Assembly: GCA_022113835.1 (NCBI GenBank)
Contig: JAILWY010000001.1
Location: 14,004,501-14,068,500, forward strand
Reading direction: 5' to 3'
DNA: 64,000 bases
Source of the DNA: Atopsyche davidsoni
Lineage: Eukaryota; Arthropoda; Insecta; Trichoptera; Hydrobiosidae
The translations under genes and the position numbers were made by a program. Position 1 is the first letter of the stretch, and each line of letters begins with the position of its first letter. This document shows, in pieces, positions 52,255-64,000 of this stretch. The notes below the pieces were generated by a model. It was not told the DNA's origin. It did no database searches and worked only from the letters and a program-made list of their open reading frames with translations.

Positions 52255-52308
52255 CAGTCGTTCCTGCGGCCTGCGAGTGTGCGCCACTCCGGAGTAGGCG
52301 CGCGAACG
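52255..52308 (+). promoter_or_regulatory. candidate promoter and first exon of an unidentified transcript
   Basis: An initiator-like CTACAGTCGTTC at about 52254 begins a GC-rich run that ends at a strong donor AACG|GTGAGT (GT at 52309). GC-rich, purine-rich sequence continues to about 52450. The dpr gene ended 5.5 kb before, so this would belong to another + strand gene. No coding sequence is seen and the transcription start is only inferred. Confidence 0.3.
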
Positions 52309-52972
52309 GTGAGTATAGTCGAACCGAGGTGGCGTGGCGGACTCTGTCGCGCTGCGGACAATCAATACCGCCCTGAGGGGGAGGGAGAGGGAGAGGGAAG
52401 GGCGGCGGGGCGGTCGAGCCTCCAACCCCTGGGCCGCTCGAACCTCTAATTGTTAGTTTACGATTTGTTTTAATTGTGATGTATCACTGAGACTAGATCA
52501 AAACTTCTTATCTTGTAAATAAACTGCGGGATATCTGTATTAAAAGATCTTTACGTTTTGAAAAATAAAGTAGCGTAAGTCACAAATATTGAAAAAACGA
52601 TTTTCAGGAAAAATTGTGTCTTTCGATGAAATCAATAGTAGTAGGAAAAAAAGTCAAAAAATGTACGTATTTTTTTATATTTGAAAAAACATTTGTTTTA
52701 AAACGAATTTTATATATTTTTATGGTACATTAATGTTACTACTCAAAACTACATCATCATCATCACACTCAAAGTATGAGCGCTTTCGCATAAGGCTTAA
52801 TACAACATCCCTGTATGACTCCGGGGCATTACTCTGTCATCCTCAACCTACTATAATTAATTATAAATTAACTAACGCAACGTAAATTCGTAATAAAAAA
52901 TAGCGCAATTACTATAAAAAAACACATAAATATACACTCTTATTTTAGTATCAGTACTAGAGACATCAGGGT

Positions 52973-53160
52973 ATATTTTTGAGTAAAATACTTGAGTGAT
53001 TTTCTACACGTTCGTTTTTATTTGTGACCGGTTTCGCCAACATGAAAGGTTGGCGAAACCGGTCACAAATAAAAACGAACATGTGGAAAATCACTCAAGT
53101 ATTTTACTCAAAAATATTAAAATGGAATTCCACCAAGTACTCTCTGTCAAAAATATTGAT
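52973..53160. repeat. second palindromic repeat family (GGTTGGCGAAACCGG family)
   Basis: Arms 52973-53041 and 53049-53117 (69 bp each) are inverted copies with 2 mismatches and a 7-base spacer. The sequence continues to 53160 with ATTCCACCAAGTACTCTCTG and TCAAAAATATTGA. That tail recurs at 3722-3754 and, diverged, at 36405-36443, and the inner arm motif recurs at 80-96. This is a dispersed family unrelated to the tRNA-derived one. Confidence 0.85.
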
Positions 53161-53520
53161 GTTCTTAACATCAGGATATCTTAGTTAAAATAATAAAACA
53201 TGAATATTTATACATTAATATCATGGAGATCCATTTTTCTTTCAGTCGATTATGAATTTATTACTTAGTATAAAAACTCTACGTCTTATTGTTTACTTTA
53301 AATATATTATAGTAATAAAATTTATATCCGTTTAAAAGAGTATTTTAGTAAATAATACTATTTAACCTCTAAAAGCTCTTAACGATAGATTTAGACTTTT
53401 ATATACTCCTGCAAGATTAAGCGCTGTCCTGCAAATACGCAACCAAAAAGAAAGAAATGTGGAGAACAGCAGAGATGGACGACCAGGTGAAGGAGCTTAT
53501 TGTAACTAATCTCTTCTCAG

Positions 53521-53589
53521 AACAAACGTCGACTGCAGCAGGAGTGGAAGACTTGGACATCAATTAACTTGGAGAAAGAAGCGCAACAG
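53521..53589 (+). other. candidate 69-nt exon, open in phase 0
   Basis: It is preceded by CTAATCTCTTCTCAG, a good branch-point and acceptor pattern, and followed by CAG|GTAAGA. The 23 codons between are open: NKRRLQQEWKTWTSINLEKE then AQQ. No family is recognised. An overlapping 30-codon frame from ATG 53474 (MDDQVKELIVTNLFSEQ...) also exists, so a 5' leader with a small frame is an alternative. It may join the donor at 52309. Confidence 0.3.
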
Positions 53590-56056
53590 GTAAGATATTT
53601 AACTGTAAAAAGTTAACTCAAAAAATCCAATTTTACCTTTAATATATTTACAAATATTTGAATCGTCGTAAAAAAAACCTAAATTATACCCAATGGATTT
53701 TTGTCTTTCTGTAAGTATTTAAATATATTTTTGCACTAACGTTATCACGAAATGCCAGACATGTTGCATGTTAGTATTGGCAGGTGTAATCATAAATTTG
53801 TTTATATATATGTACATACTCCTATAAGCTTTAAATTTTAAATAGCTAAAAAAATAAAATCATTAAAAAACATAAATTGATATTCTGATTACAAGTACAA
53901 ACTTTTAATATAGTCTACAGCTTATTGATTCGTATATTTAAAATCACCGAAAAATAATTTAAAATTGCTTTTTTTTACGAATTCTAATAAACACATTTAC
54001 AGTGAACAGTTTTTTCAATATAATTTTTAAAAAAATTGTAGAAATACGACTTGTTTTTTTATATAAAAGAAAGTCAATACTAGTGGTCTGATATTTATTG
54101 GAATGGCGTTTTTACGCCACTTTCGCATATTTTTTAGCCACGCGAGCGAAATTTCATTTCGACGCTAATACGTGACCGAGTGAGTAACGCAAAAATGACC
54201 ATCATAAATATTTCAGCTTCTCGAAAAAACCTGAGGAAATAATATCGATTGTGGGATTTTCAATTGCCAACCTCATGAAAAAAAATCATGGCTCTGGCGG
54301 TAAATGAAACGTTTAGGAAAATGCGTTATAATTATAAATTGGCTAACTATATTTAGACTTTTTTTCTTTTCTTTGCATGTCACGTTTAGAGTTTATCATG
54401 ATATTCATGTTGGATATTTTAGATATTTAAGGTATAATAATGAATGAAAAGTTGTGGGTATTACGTTAGAAATCATAATGCACAATTAAAAAAATAGCTA
54501 AAGTCTAACATTGCATGCGATGTTAAAAAGCCAGGTCAATTTCATATAAATACGAAATGTTGTTATAAAATAACTTTTAATGGATAAGTTAAGAAATACT
54601 TCGTGAATAAAATTCATGTTTATAACGAATACAATAAGTAAATGTCATTGTTACCAAATAACAAACTTCGTTCATAAATAAAATATAATATTGATTAATA
54701 ATGAATATAATGAAAAATATACTACTCCTTATGTAACATACATAAAACGCGCCTTTATTGCTAAGAATATTAAGTGATCAATATATTTTGGGTAAATAAT
54801 AAATGCATATAAATTACAAGAAAATTATCAATATTTTTAGTTATTATTTATATTTTAAGATACAAATTCTGGTAATCTTAAAACTATTGTTCTGAGCCGT
54901 GACTGTCAGAAAATGAAGGTTGAATCCAACATGCTTCTCTAAAAAGTATATTTAAATTAAATTTACACTATATATACAGATACATTACGAATAATCGATC
55001 ACCTTTAATGTATTTATATTTTAATGATACAAAGTGGATATACAAAGTGAAAACCGTGATTAAAAAAGTAATTTTTCTAACTGTTTTTTTTCTCAAAGAA
55101 CGTCTTTAATTTGTATTGCTATCTTTAAAAATAAAATATACTTGTTTAAAAATCTATCAAAGAATTTTTTCCGAGGAAAAAAAAAATCGCGCTATGGAAC
55201 TTGTTTTCTTAGCTTACAAAAAGTTTTTCAAAATACTTTTTATTTATTTAATATTAAAATGTTTCCAACATTTCCGTAATACTTTTTTCGGAAGCAAAGC
55301 TTGGTTCAAGCCAATCACTCCCAATAATCCATTTCAAGCATTCGGGTGAGTGCGCATAAGGGTTAAAATCACGTGAATGTAGGCCACGGCTTTATTGTTG
55401 GACGCTTCATTTGTGGTCTCGCATATCCGTTTCACCGGAATTAAACGCACCCCCCATTTTATTTTATAAGCAAAAATATATATATTTTAATAATAAAAAT
55501 ACAAATCAAGCCGCATGAGCTAAAAATTTGATTAAAAAATTTAAATAATTTATAAAACCGTTTCTTAAGCTTTATTAGGATATTACCTATAATATGCAAA
55601 AGCACTCACTGAAAAATCACAATTGAAACGTGTAGTAATTAATGCAATGTAAATACAAATCGTTTGAGACCAAACTAAAGCAGGTACAAGTTTGAATCAA
55701 TTAATTAAGGATTGGGAGCCTTTCAGGACCGGTAACAAACAAAGACCTCTCAGTCAACCAGCCAAAAAAATACAGTTACCTTAAATATTTAACAGAAAAT
55801 TGCTTGTCAGTTTGAGGTGTAACCTATGACTTTATTTAAAATAAATTAATATATGCTTATGTAAGTAAGTGTTATGACGTTAAGTATAAAATATTGTAAA
55901 TGGGAAAAATTTGCACTATCAGTATATGATTAGCGTGTGAATTATAAATACTCCAATAATGATTTCTATTATTGTTGCAATGAAAGTAGTTCATCAATAT
56001 AATTGGTTGAAAAATTGATACAAAAATATAGTAAAAATTATTTGTATTACATGTTT
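53590..56056. other. intergenic or intronic, no gene recognised
   Basis: AT-rich DNA; nothing beyond chance frames. A slightly GC-richer stretch lies at about 55300-55460. Confidence 0.5.
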
Positions 56057-56064
56057 ATTTAGAA

Positions 56065-56561
56065 CAGTGGCTCTCAAACTCTTTTGGCCCTCGTACCCCC
56101 TTTCATAGTCAAAACTTGCCTACGGACCCCCTTTCATAGTCAAAACTTCCCTACGGACCCCCTTTCATAGTCAAAACTTCCCTACGGACCCCCTTTCATA
56201 GTCAAAACTTGCCCATGGACCCCCTTTCATAGTCAAAACTTGCCTACGGACCCTGGGTGAAAAACTACATAAATTCATATTATAGACTAGTTGGTATTAA
56301 CCTACCTGACTCACCGCGATGCCTGTTATTACTTTTATTTTATGCACCTGTGTATATGTATATTTTACTAAGGACGTAAAAATCACTAATAATGTATTCA
56401 TTGTTATTTATTTTAACTTCCATATTAATAAAAATATGTCACATTTTTTAATTTTATATTAAACCTTACGTGGACCCCTGACGTTGTTCAGGGACCCCCA
56501 AATCGATTTTAATTTTCTAAGGACCCCCTGGGGTCCGTAGGGACCACTTTGAGAAGCACTG
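56065..56561. mobile_element. short nonautonomous hAT-like element, copy 2, with target duplication
   Basis: The ends CAGTGGCTCTCAAACT and, on the complement, CAGTGCTTCTCAAAGT are inverted repeats. Flanks ATTTAGAA (56057-56064) and ATTAAGAA (56562-56569) form an 8-bp duplication with one change. It carries no coding capacity. Five tandem 31-bp units fill 56096-56250. Confidence 0.85.
56096..56250 (+). repeat. five 31-bp tandem repeats inside the hAT-like element
   Basis: Each unit starts with C5 and contains TTTCATAGTCAAAACTT and CCTACGGA with at most a few changes. The related element at 44436 has only two units. Confidence 0.92.
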
Positions 56562-56569
56562 ATTAAGAA

Positions 56570-59489
56570 CAGTTGTAATCATATTTATCGATAAATAAAA
56601 AATAAATGCTTACAAATTACATTAAAGAGATGATTGCGTGATACGGTTTTATTCAAAATAATTCCCACTGCGCGCAGGGAGAATATATAAAAATCTCTCC
56701 CAGCTGAGTGGCAGTGCACCCTGGGGGCTGGTATTCCTCCCCACAAATCGCTTAATAATCGCCAGTCGTTACATAACAATGAACCACCCGTGTGGTTCCA
56801 CTCAGACCCTAACAGTGTAGCTAATTTCAATTCCAAATTATGCGGTCCGGACGTGTAATGACGGCGGTGTAAGTGCTGTCTTGATCGGCCTACAAAATTG
56901 CTTGAATTTCAAATTTTATAATGTCCTAGATTCTTGTGATTTTATTTATTTTCTTCCCTCTGTTTGAATAAACCAAAAGTCTCAGCAATGAAATAAAACA
57001 GGGTTTAATATAATAAAATCAAAGTGCGTCGTTTTTAAATGACTTTAATCTTGAACCGTCATACATATAAAGTTGATGCCGTGTCGTTAAAATTTTAATT
57101 AATTTATGTGGCTATAAAAAGGGCTAGTAATGATGACAGATATTACAGGGGCTTTAAAGTTTTATCTTTAATTTTAAAATGACTGATTTGATAGTTCTTG
57201 TAAACGCTGTTGAGTTAAGTCAATACATAAATAATATATCATTATATTTATTTGGTTATTAATTTGGTAAACAGCGAACTTTACTTAACAAAAGATATTC
57301 AAGAGGTTGTAATATGATTTCAACGTGAGATCCGTCTGTTATCCGAAATCACAAAAGGCTATTTAATGACAAAAAAGATAAATACATTTATTCAGAAAGA
57401 TTCGCTTTTTGCGTCAGTGAAGTATCATTGATGTTCGGAAAGCGTACAGAAGAACAATCCCATTTTTCTCTTGGCACGGACAATTTCCTGTCCATTTTCA
57501 TCCGAGACCGGAACGAGGGAGAGGGAAGATGAGAAATGCAATAATTGTTTCGCCATTCATCATGCGGATGGGAAAAAGTTAAAAGAAAAGCGAAAAATCC
57601 AATGCAAGAGAAAAACGAACGCCAACCGCTAAGACTGTTGGAGGAAAACTACATTTATAAGAGAAAATTCGTCATTTTAAAAGTTCTTCACACTCTCTAC
57701 GCCGCAGAAGTTATATTTCAAACATCAAAACGTTTACAGAGAATTCAGTGTGCTTTCTGAATTCACTGTATTTAAAAGAAAACAATGCTTTTGAAACAAC
57801 TTGTTTAGTTTAATAAATCGACTTTGTGATAAGAAAACGACATTTATATTTAAAGCCTTACCAATAAATATAATAATATAAATTGAAGATGTCACACTAC
57901 TCTTGAATCAAAGTCTTATAAATTTTATCAGTTGAATATATTAAAAAAACTTTGGAAATCCTAGGCAATCACTGTGGACTCCAGGTGGCCAGAAGACAAT
58001 GATCTTTTATTGGGCACTTTCCCTATAAGGGGCCTTGTCTCCGTATCAATCGATTTTTTTTGTTCACCGTGACAGGAAGGGTGAGATACGACCTTTTTTT
58101 ATTTTTTTATAAAGCTTGTTCCATTTCTGTGGCAAATGAAAATTCTTCCACTGAAAATACCGGAAACATTCTTCTTAAGAATTTGAACGAGTTATTTTTT
58201 TTGTTAATCATAATATTTTTTATATTTTATCATATCATACACCTCTCATGTTTTTGTGAATAAGTTATGTAAATGTATACTCAAATTAGAAGTGATGCAA
58301 ATAAATACTAACTTTTCGTAATATATACAATACTTTATTAAAAAAAAAATTGGTATTTTATTTTACTCAAACAAAAAAAAGATAATAAAGCAAATTTTGT
58401 GTACCGCTTTGAGACTATATTGCTAGAGGATCTATTTTATTATTAGTTATTTGTTAATAATTTGTGAATGTAATTAAATCTCTTATTCAATACGTACGTT
58501 GAAAAAATGAGGATATACTTTAATAAAAAACAAATAGCTTAAGAAATATAAGTTGATTACAAATAGTTCCATACAAGAATTCTTGAATGATAATGTCGAA
58601 AATTAAACATATACAAAAACATTTAAAATTCAAGTAAAATTGAGACGATATTAATTGATATTCATGTTATTTGTTTTAAGGTTTTTCATGCATGATATTA
58701 ATTGGCTTGTCGGCTCTGTGTATTGACTTTAAATCGAGAAGTTTCCTATTCGATTCCTATCATAACAGTTGATTGCTTAAGTGGTTCAATTGGACTTATA
58801 TCTGTTTTAATTTAGTCAAAGATATATTTTGATATACTTCACCTATATTTTTCAATTTAATAAATAAATATACATGCTTTTGTTAATAAGAAATATGGAT
58901 ATTTCGATACAACCTTTCTTAACTTTTATGAATTGTTATAAAATACTTCTGATATTATAACATTTTTAAAAATTTCAACGTAAAAAGTTAATCTGAGCTT
59001 GTTTTTTTTTCATTGAGCCTTTAATATTGGCTTCTGGTAAAAAAAATCTTCAGCATTCATTGGTATAAAGATTCGTTTTTAGATAACGTTGTCGTTGTTG
59101 GAGGTTAAAATGTTATAAAACTCCCGCTGGTTATACATCACCCCAGTCTTTCGTTCAATTTCTACCGATTTTGCTTGGAAATAAAAGCTTTATCACATTT
59201 CGCTTTTTGCAGAACGAGACCGATTTCCTTACTTGTTTGTAAAGCTGTTTTTTCCTTACAAAAATAAATGTTTTTACTTTATTACGTTGCACATGTAAAA
59301 ACCAAACAAGGAGCTTTCTACTTTTCTAGTTTTCCAAATAATGACAATGGCGAGTGAAATTTAAGCTAATTGCTTAAACTATTCAGCCGGCATGCAAATC
59401 TTATTTCTGTATGTTCAAAACAAAAAAATTAAATATGAATAAGTTGAAATAAATATTTTATTTTATTGCTATATTTAGATGTTTCCCAC
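56570..59489. other. intergenic or intronic, no gene recognised
   Basis: AT-rich DNA with GC-richer blocks at about 56650-56890 and 57380-57560. The open frame at 57545-57760 is unrecognised and has no supporting splice sites. Confidence 0.5.
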
Positions 59490-60590
59490 TTTATGTGCGA
59501 ATCGATTTATAGCTCATGAACGAAAGTCGTCCGATGTATTTTCGGCCTAAAGAAGAAATCGCAACATTTTGAAAAATTTTTTTTTCAACATAGATCTCTT
59601 TTAGGGCGATTAACTTTTTAAAATGATTTTCCAATTTTTTTTCTATCCTGAATAGTAGAATTTGTCGAGGTCCTCGAAATAGTGCAAAGTTTCGGTCATG
59701 ACTTCATCATTTGTGACGAAGCGGCGTCCTCCGAGCCATTTCATCAGGTTTGAGAACCGGAAAAAGTCACTGGCAGCCAAATCTGGCGAATATGGTGGAT
59801 GGTCGACTAATTTGTAGCCAAAATGGCGTAATTTTGTCATTGCAATGGCCGACTTGTGCGCCGGTGCGTTGTCTTGGTGAAAGAGCACTTTTTTAGGGCC
59901 ATTTCGTGGCGTTTCTTCTTCAATTTGACATCGAAACGGTCAAATAACTGGGCGTAGTACTTTCCAGTAATGGTTTTACCCTTTTCTAAGCAGTAAATGT
60001 GGATAGTACCTTTTGCATCCCAAAAAACAGTCGCCATAACCTTTTCGACCGATCGAGTCGTCTTCGCCTTCGCCTTCTTCAGCGGCGCTTCACCGCTTTT
60101 TCTCCTCTGCTTCGACTGATCTTTGGTCTCCGATGTGTAATAATGGATCCATGTCTCATAGATGGTATGAATCGGCGCCAAAAATTGGTCAGATTATGTT
60201 TTAAAAACGCCAGAAGCGTCTCCGAAGTGGTCACACGTTTGCATTTTTGCTCGATAGTGAGCAAACGCGGCACCCATCGCGCTGAAAGCTTGCGCTTATC
60301 CAAATTATTGTGCACGGTGTTGTGAATACGGTTTAAAGAGAAGTTTACAGCCTCTGCTAGCTCTCTGATTTTGATTCGGCGATCGGCCATGGTGATATCA
60401 TGGATTTTTTTATGATTTCCAGCATGGTGACGATAAGACCACAAACAAATTCAGCTTTCCAAAATTTGACTATTGTTAACGATGGAGCAGACTCTCCGTA
60501 AACAGTACCCAACTCAGCTTTGATTTCCGCATTGTTTTTTCCTTTCAAATGAAGGAACTTAATCACCGAACGATACTCAATTTTTTGCAT
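59490..60590 (-). pseudogene. mariner transposase, near full length but frameshifted
   Basis: Starts at ATG 60588-60590: MQKIEYRSVIKFLHLKGKNN, VYGESAPS, IVKFWKAEF. The frame shifts near 60440 to MADRRIKIRELAEAVNFSLN and KLSARWVPRLLTIEQKCKR, shifts again near 60190 to ETWIHYYTSETKDQSKQ and VMATVFWDAKGTIHI, and a third time near 59885 to FHQDNAPAHKS and HPPYSPDLAASDF. This order is that of mariner D,D34D transposases. The second and third Asp (HQDNAPAH, SPDLAASD) remain. The first catalytic Asp, expected in DETWIH, is Tyr (YETWIH). After a stop at about 59641 decayed C-terminal coding continues in a shifted frame (NHFKKLIALKEIYVEK) to about 59490. Clearly inactive. Confidence 0.9.
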
Positions 60591-60739
60591 TTTTCACAAA
60601 TCGCAAAAGACGCTTCACGTTAATGAACAAAACAAAATGTTTTTTTTGCTTCAAATTTTGACGTGTGTCATCTGAAGAATGGCAGATGTCAAAAAAAATA
60701 GCGATTTTGTTCTACAATAACGCTATCTATGTTGAGCCG

Positions 60740-63700
60740 GGTATACCTCGAACCGCCTACGTATCTTACGTACATCATTGCCGAGTTTAAAATTTAACTT
60801 CGCATATATGTGCCATTTATTTTGTTAGAATACTCATAGGCGTACAATAATCTTCTAAATTAATTAAAGTATCAACCGCCATGATGGTATAGACCCGCAT
60901 GAGGAAGCGGCGGTTCAAACTTACTTAAGTAACTCTACGGCGCAAACACACACTCAACGGCGAATTTATGTCTCACTTTCCTATAATATATTCTTATCAC
61001 AATAATTTAACAAATTTAATATTCGCATATATCTCAACAAGCTTCCACTATCTCCCTACATAAATACATACGTACATTTCATGTAACTTCATAAAGCAGG
61101 GGGCGGCATTCAGAGCAATAACTCGCCCCCTCAACCCCATCCCCCGCCAGATAACACCGCCAACGGCGAAAGACTACTGTTTGTTGGAATATAAATTGAT
61201 TGTAGCTGCTCTCCCTCGCGCGGGGTTTTTTTGTTATCTCCACTGCCAATATAAGTTCCAATACTTCCGCTGCGAAGGTTCTAGACGCGTCGCACTGTTT
61301 GCGAGTGTGGGGGGGAGGCAAAATCTACCCTCATAGAAAAAAAGTGGATTTATACAAGATCCCGACCGTTTTATTTGCGGAATTAATTATGTATCACAAT
61401 GGGTGCTGTAACTTGTTCATTATTTAATCCCTCTATTTATTCATATGAAGTTTTCCAGAAACTTTCTTCTTTCGACTATTGAACGAGATTTGACGACTGA
61501 GTATAAATTTTCAACCGCCATTACGCGTTTTGGATTTCATGGGGTATCTGCCTCATTTCCTTTTCAGAGATATTACAGTCACGGCTGTGACATACGTGAT
61601 ATTTGATATTGAGGATCTTTGTGCTGTATATTCAACTCATCTTTATTTTAATGCAGATAAATAAACACGTATTCAAATAATTTAAATTAATATTTATACA
61701 GCACTACACACTATTTTATGATAATAAACATAAGTAAAAAGCCTATAACTCTAAAGTATAGTTTCTAAATCACAAGAAATAATTCATAAGTTGATATTTT
61801 TCTATTACTCAGAATACAGGATGATTCTATGCTTAAATCATAAACTTTTATATCATTAGAAAAATATTTAATCCATTAAATTTGTGGCTACCTTAGCACA
61901 CAAAAATTTAATTCTTCTATAAATTTTCAAAAATAACCATCTAAATTGATAGAAACACCTTGCTATATGGTGACATCAAAGTGGTGGCATATCGAGGCAT
62001 GAAAGTGCTCATCTCAGATGCAATATTTCATGGAAAGACTAATCATTTATTGAATTTTGGGAAGAAGGATTATGCAGATTATCTTGTAATAAAACTGAAT
62101 TATTTTTTTTTACATCATCGAAAAAAATCAATCGGTCACAAGGTCTATGACATGTTTGGAATCACCCAGTATACTTAATGTAAAAATTCATAAATTTTTT
62201 TTTCAGCGCCCTCTCGCGTATGATAGCGAAGTTCATATTCAATATTAGTTCCGTGGAAATAACGACAGTAAACATGCCAAACTTCGCATCAATTTGTCCG
62301 ATAAGACATTTTAATCTTCAAAAACAAACACCCGAGCCGCGCCGGCCGCAGAGACCGCATCCGGCGACGGAATTCCTCCGTGATTTATACGAATAGTTTA
62401 CCAATGGAATGATATGGTCTTTCTCATTTTATCTAGCGCGTGTTCCGTTATTTATTGTTCTATCCGGGGACGTATCAATCCGAGTCACAGCTTCTTTGCC
62501 TTCGTCGCTTAAGGGAGGAGGGAGGGGTGACAAAGTTTGAAGGGATCGCAGTGTGACGTCACCTAGCCTCCTTCGGAGAAGATACACTATTTGCTTTGTG
62601 GTGTCATGTTTACACCTTCAGTATCAACACGGATTATATCATCTGAATAATAATAATAATATTTATATATATGTATATATAGGAAAAAAATGTAAACTGG
62701 TATTCCTTGTTAATATTTGATGATATCCGTTTTTGCAATATGCTTAAGCAAGATAATTAATACACAAATAAATACATTGTTTTTAATTTCAAATTTTTCA
62801 AATTTTTTCAAAAATGTAAACTAAACTAAATTTCAAAAATATAAACCAAAATATGATTGTTTATAAATAATGTTGGAAAAATCTTGAATATTGTAGTCAG
62901 TCAAAAACATTTCATATTTAAGATATAACTTATGAGCAAAAAAAAAACAAATAAATTAAGCTACAGTAAAGTTTTTCAGTGATTTAATTTACCATCTACA
63001 CTTATCACAGTGGTCTTTGGCTTCTTATCTTGCTCATTCTAAATAACTAACAAAGCAATAACAATTATGCTAATGCATCTATTCCATTGACAAAAATAAG
63101 AAGTTGCCCTTTTTTCCAAGAAGCTGCAGCAAATGTTTTAACCATTTATTATTATTGAATTGATGGAAACATTTTATTTCATACTCTTGCATCCGAGCAT
63201 GAAAACGTTTGTCTCAACTATTTATCACGAAACCAATAAAATTAAAATTAATTTAAATATACAGACAGAGTAAAGTACAACGTGTTGACAATAATATCTT
63301 ATTCTATTGAAAGACATAAAAATATTCTTGCTGTGCCGCAGCGTTTCCATCAAACATCTTTCGCTATCACAAAAATCTGTCACTAAGCATTTCGCCTAGT
63401 ATGGATAAAAAAACTACAACCTTTTCGCACTAACAAGAGTCTTGAGCACCAAATTAATTGAAAGTACACGCCTCCTGAAAATTTCGCCCACAAAATCCAC
63501 TCACAATAGTCCGTTACAGCGGCCCCACCCCAACGGCGACGGCGTTATTATATGATATAACGGATCGGGTTTCACGAGGTTCCGTTTTTGAGTTCCATGT
63601 TCTCCGAGTGATTTATTGATTAACGATTGGCGGCCTTCAAAATATTTGAGTCAATATTTGTTAGACATTTGAAATGTAGGCCCTCTGGAAATGAATTTAT

Positions 63701-64000
63701 CTTTAAAATATTCATTCGACGCCTCGTACCTATCGATCAATATATTAGTTCAAAAGCAATTTGTTACAGGAAAAATCAACCTCATATTTTGAATTCGAGG
63801 AAATGTAAAAGCGTTTTTTGAACCTTAACCGAATCCCACAGTAATTTTTACATATACTATACGATTTTCAGTGCTATTGCTCATATTTATTTATTACTCA
63901 GTATTAATAATGGAATTGGCTCCATGTGTGATGATATAATATTATTTTTCTTCTACAGCAGTTATCATTTATCAAGATTTAAAGATAAGGATAAAATTTT
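60740..64000. other. intergenic or intronic with GC-rich islands
   Basis: Islands at about 61080-61340, 62200-62600 (including GCCGCGCCGGCCGCAG-like CpG-dense bases near 62335) and 63340-63640 alternate with AT-rich DNA. A CTTCTACAG acceptor-like motif at 63950-63958 precedes a short open stretch cut by the window end; it is too short to call. Confidence 0.4.

Noticed and set aside
59585..60735. Exact 11-bp inverted repeat (TCAACATAGAT at 59585-59595, its complement at 60725-60735) that looks like mariner terminal repeats
   Set aside because: The left copy lies within the decayed coding remnant KEIYVEK, inside the transposase, so it cannot be the element end. The match is treated as chance.

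Overview
This is a very AT-rich, gene-poor stretch of insect nuclear DNA. Coding exons are GC-rich islands separated by introns of 1.4 to 20 kb. Splice sites are canonical GT/AG, and the repeats are of insect type: mariner, hAT, a piggyBac-like remnant and tRNA-derived repeats. No bacterial-style gene, functional tRNA, rRNA or CRISPR array was seen. The species cannot be named from the sequence.

The one confident host gene is a dpr-family neuronal cell-surface protein with two immunoglobulin domains, on the + strand. Six coding exons can be assembled: 6598-6809, 26729-26857, 28457-28550, 42246-42373, 45030-45198 and 46595-46698 (stop TGA 46696-46698). All phases agree and give 277 codons plus stop. 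The signal-peptide exon is missing and probably lies before the window. Exons 1-3 build Ig domain 1, exons 4-5 build Ig domain 2, and exon 6 gives a short hydrophobic tail typical of a GPI-anchor signal. The sequence looks closest to dpr9, judged from memory; a database search would be needed to settle the paralogue.

The rest is intron or intergenic DNA with transposon debris. From left to right: tRNA-derived repeats (1.85, 3.4, 9.46 and 27.05 kb); a truncated mauritiana-type mariner (6.0-6.3 kb); a hAT element with an 8-bp target duplication inserted just after the donor site of dpr exon 1 (6822-7522); a piggyBac-like remnant (36.5-37.05 kb); two short hAT-like elements with internal 31-bp tandem repeats (44.4 and 56.1 kb); a 4-copy ~221-bp tandem array of a coding-derived fragment (49.55-50.42 kb); and a frameshifted mariner (about 59.5-60.6 kb). 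Two large near-perfect palindromes (9458-9706 and 52973-53117) belong to two different repeat families and are the most unusual structures here.

Downstream of dpr, a GC-rich segment at 52.25-52.45 kb has an initiator-like motif and a strong donor, and a 69-nt open exon-like segment lies at 53521-53589. Together they may be the start of a separate, unrecognised + strand transcript. Many GC-rich noncoding islands are scattered through the introns and flanks and could be regulatory, but this is inference only.
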